Shown in pieces: positions 62,795 to 64,000 of a stretch of 64,000 nt of DNA (its first letter is position 1; every line of letters begins with the position of its first letter). Source of the stretch: Pelagibacterales bacterium MED-G40 (GTDB lineage: Bacteria; Pseudomonadota; Alphaproteobacteria; Pelagibacterales; Pelagibacteraceae). The stretch covers positions 223,188 through 287,187 of the forward strand of contig NTJN01000001.1 of NCBI GenBank assembly GCA_002457515.1, written 5' to 3'. The notes below the pieces were generated by a model. The model saw nothing but the letters and a program-made list of their open reading frames with translations. It did not search any database and was not told where the DNA came from. The position numbers and the translations under genes were made by a program.

Positions 62795-64000
62795 ATGAAA
62801 AAACTAAAAGTTAAAGGAAAAAAAATTTTATCAGGCTCAATATCTATTTCAGGATCCAAGAATGCCTCTTTACCTCTTCTTGCAGCAGCTATTTTAAGTA
62901 ATAAAAAAATAATTCTTAAGAATATACCTTTAGTCAAAGATATATTCACTATGGTTGAACTTTTAAGTTATATTGGTCTTAAAATTGATTTAAATAAAAA
63001 AAAGAAAACTATTACTATTTTCGATTATAAGAAAAAAATAAATACAGTGGCGCCATATAAGCTTGTAAAAACTATGCGAGCAGGTATTTTAGTTTTAGGA
63101 GCACTTTTAGGAAAATATAAAAAAGCAAAAGTTTCTTTACCAGGTGGGTGCGCCATTGGAGGCCGACCAGTGGATCTTCATTTATTTGCACTAAAAAAAC
63201 TTGGTGCTACAATAAAAATTAAAAATGGTTACATATTAGCAAGTGCAGAAAAAGGACTGAGAGGTAATGTAATAAAGTTTCCTTCAATTTCTGTAGGTGC
63301 TACAGAGAACGCTATTATTGCATCTGTTTTAGCTCAAGGTAAAACTACTTTAAAAAATTGTGCGATTGAACCAGAGATACAGGATCTTATTTTATTTTTA
63401 AAGAAATTAGGATGTAATATTTCTTCAGACAGAAAAAGAAATATTTTTATAAAAGGAGTAAAATCTTTTGTTTCAGTAAATCACAAGGTAATGTTTGATA
63501 GAATTGAACTAGGAACATATTTAATTGCAGCGGCATTAGCAGGAAAAAAAGTATCTTTTTTAAATATAAATCCAAAAGTAATTAGTTCAGAAATTAAGGT
63601 TTTAAAAAAAATGGGAGTTAGAATGGAAATAAGTAATAATAAAATTATTGTTTTTAAATCATTAAAATTAAAAAGAATTAATATTAAAACTGAACCCTAT
63701 CCAGGATTCCCAACAGATTTACAGGCTCAAATAATGATTTTAATGACCCAAGCAAATGGTAAATCAAAAATTAAAGAGAGTATTTTTGAAAATAGATTCA
63801 TGCATGTCCCTGAACTTAAGAGAATGGGTGCGAAGATTGAAATTAATGACAATATTGCCAAAATTTCTGGCCCAACCAAATTATCAGGAGCTGAGGTTAT
63901 GGCAACTGACCTTAGAGCATCTGTCTGCCTTGTTTTAGCTGGATTGATTGCTCAGAGAGAGACTATTGTAAATAGAATATACCACTTAGATAGAGGTTAT
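62795..64000 (+). CDS. murA: UDP-N-acetylglucosamine 1-carboxyvinyltransferase, 3' end outside window
   Basis: First committed step of peptidoglycan synthesis. The frame is open from 62795 to the window edge (402 visible residues of about 420). ISISGSKNASLPLLAAAI with Lys22 and Asn23, RAGILVLGALLG near 95 and Cys119 in PGGCAIGGRPVDLH give the phosphoenolpyruvate and fosfomycin site with the active cysteine retained. Further conserved stretches are SVGATENAIIAS, YPGFPTDLQAQ and FENRFMHVPELKRMG. It is likely the last of the dcd transcript seen here. Confidence 0.95.
   Translation, partial: MKKLKVKGKKILSGSISISGSKNASLPLLAAAILSNKKIILKNIPLVKDIFTMVELLSYIGLKIDLNKKKKTITIFDYKKKINTVAPYKLVKTMRAGILVLGALLGKYKKAKVSLPGGCAIGGRPVDLHLFALKKLGATIKIKNGYILASAEKGLRGNVIKFPSISVGATENAIIASVLAQGKTTLKNCAIEPEIQDLILFLKKLGCNISSDRKRNIFIKGVKSFVSVNHKVMFDRIELGTYLIAAALAGKKVSFLNINPKVISSEIKVLKKMGVRMEISNNKIIVFKSLKLKRINIKTEPYPGFPTDLQAQIMILMTQANGKSKIKESIFENRFMHVPELKRMGAKIEINDNIAKISGPTKLSGAEVMATDLRASVCLVLAGLIAQRETIVNRIYHLDRGY

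Noticed and set aside
63756..63938. 60-codon plus-strand frame near the window end
   Set aside because: It is an out-of-frame reading of murA, which is continuous through this stretch with conserved motifs in its own frame.
1..64000. CRISPR arrays, insertion sequences, prophage genes or large repeats
   Set aside because: No regularly spaced direct repeats, transposase or integrase motifs, or phage structural genes were seen on either strand.

Overview
The window is AT-rich (roughly 70% A+T by eye), densely packed and has almost no mobile DNA. It looks like a streamlined marine alphaproteobacterium of the SAR11/Pelagibacterales type. Supporting features are a class I lysyl-tRNA synthetase, CobS/CobT with a J-domain partner, a TAXI-type TRAP transporter, the block rpmH-rnpA-yidD-yidC-argB-HAD-dapD-dapE / truA-fmt-def, Lys/Asn/Ile-rich proteins and spacers often under 10 nt. 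The taxonomic call is inference from gene content and composition; there is no rRNA gene in the window.

Layout. 1-4353: end of an aminotransferase, then a TAXI TRAP transporter (binding protein, terminator, fused permease). 4350-9587 (minus): thioesterase, EamA permease and a two-gene pyruvate dehydrogenase unit in which the lipoyl domain sits on E1 instead of E2. 9848-12958: acetoacetyl-CoA synthetase and thiolase, convergent and abutting. 13023-13986: tRNA-Arg, a possible micro-ORF and uppP. 14146-20963: gltD-gltB (GOGAT) behind a leader with two perfect small palindromes, plus an NAD-binding protein. 20943-23882: hydrolase, galE and a glycosyltransferase. 23887-33409: a translation operon (thrS-infC-rpmI-rplT-pheS-pheT-lepA) ending in a second glycosyltransferase whose stop codon abuts tRNA-Ser.

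33410-37306 is the most accessory-looking part. It holds a 20-codon membrane micro-ORF with a perfect Shine-Dalgarno, a decayed reading frame, and a five-gene minus-strand cassette: GNAT-like protein, stand-alone acyl carrier protein, methyltransferase, KAS III-like synthase and polysaccharide-deacetylase-like protein. The cassette looks like a small pathway that builds an acyl group on its own carrier protein and transfers it to a surface sugar or small molecule. I do not recognise it as a described system.

37444-64000 is mostly housekeeping: NlpC/P60 hydrolase and AmpG (wall recycling), TrkH, class I LysRS, PyrD, L28, queuosine-precursor transporter, CobT-CobS-J protein, BolA, AroB-AroK, a small membrane protein with a large exported protein of unknown function, Def-Fmt-TruA, a deacetylase-fold protein, DapE-DapD-HAD-ArgB-YidC-YidD-RnpA-L34, a VTT-domain protein, three very small genes, Dcd and the start of MurA. 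No CRISPR array, insertion sequence, prophage or replication origin was seen.
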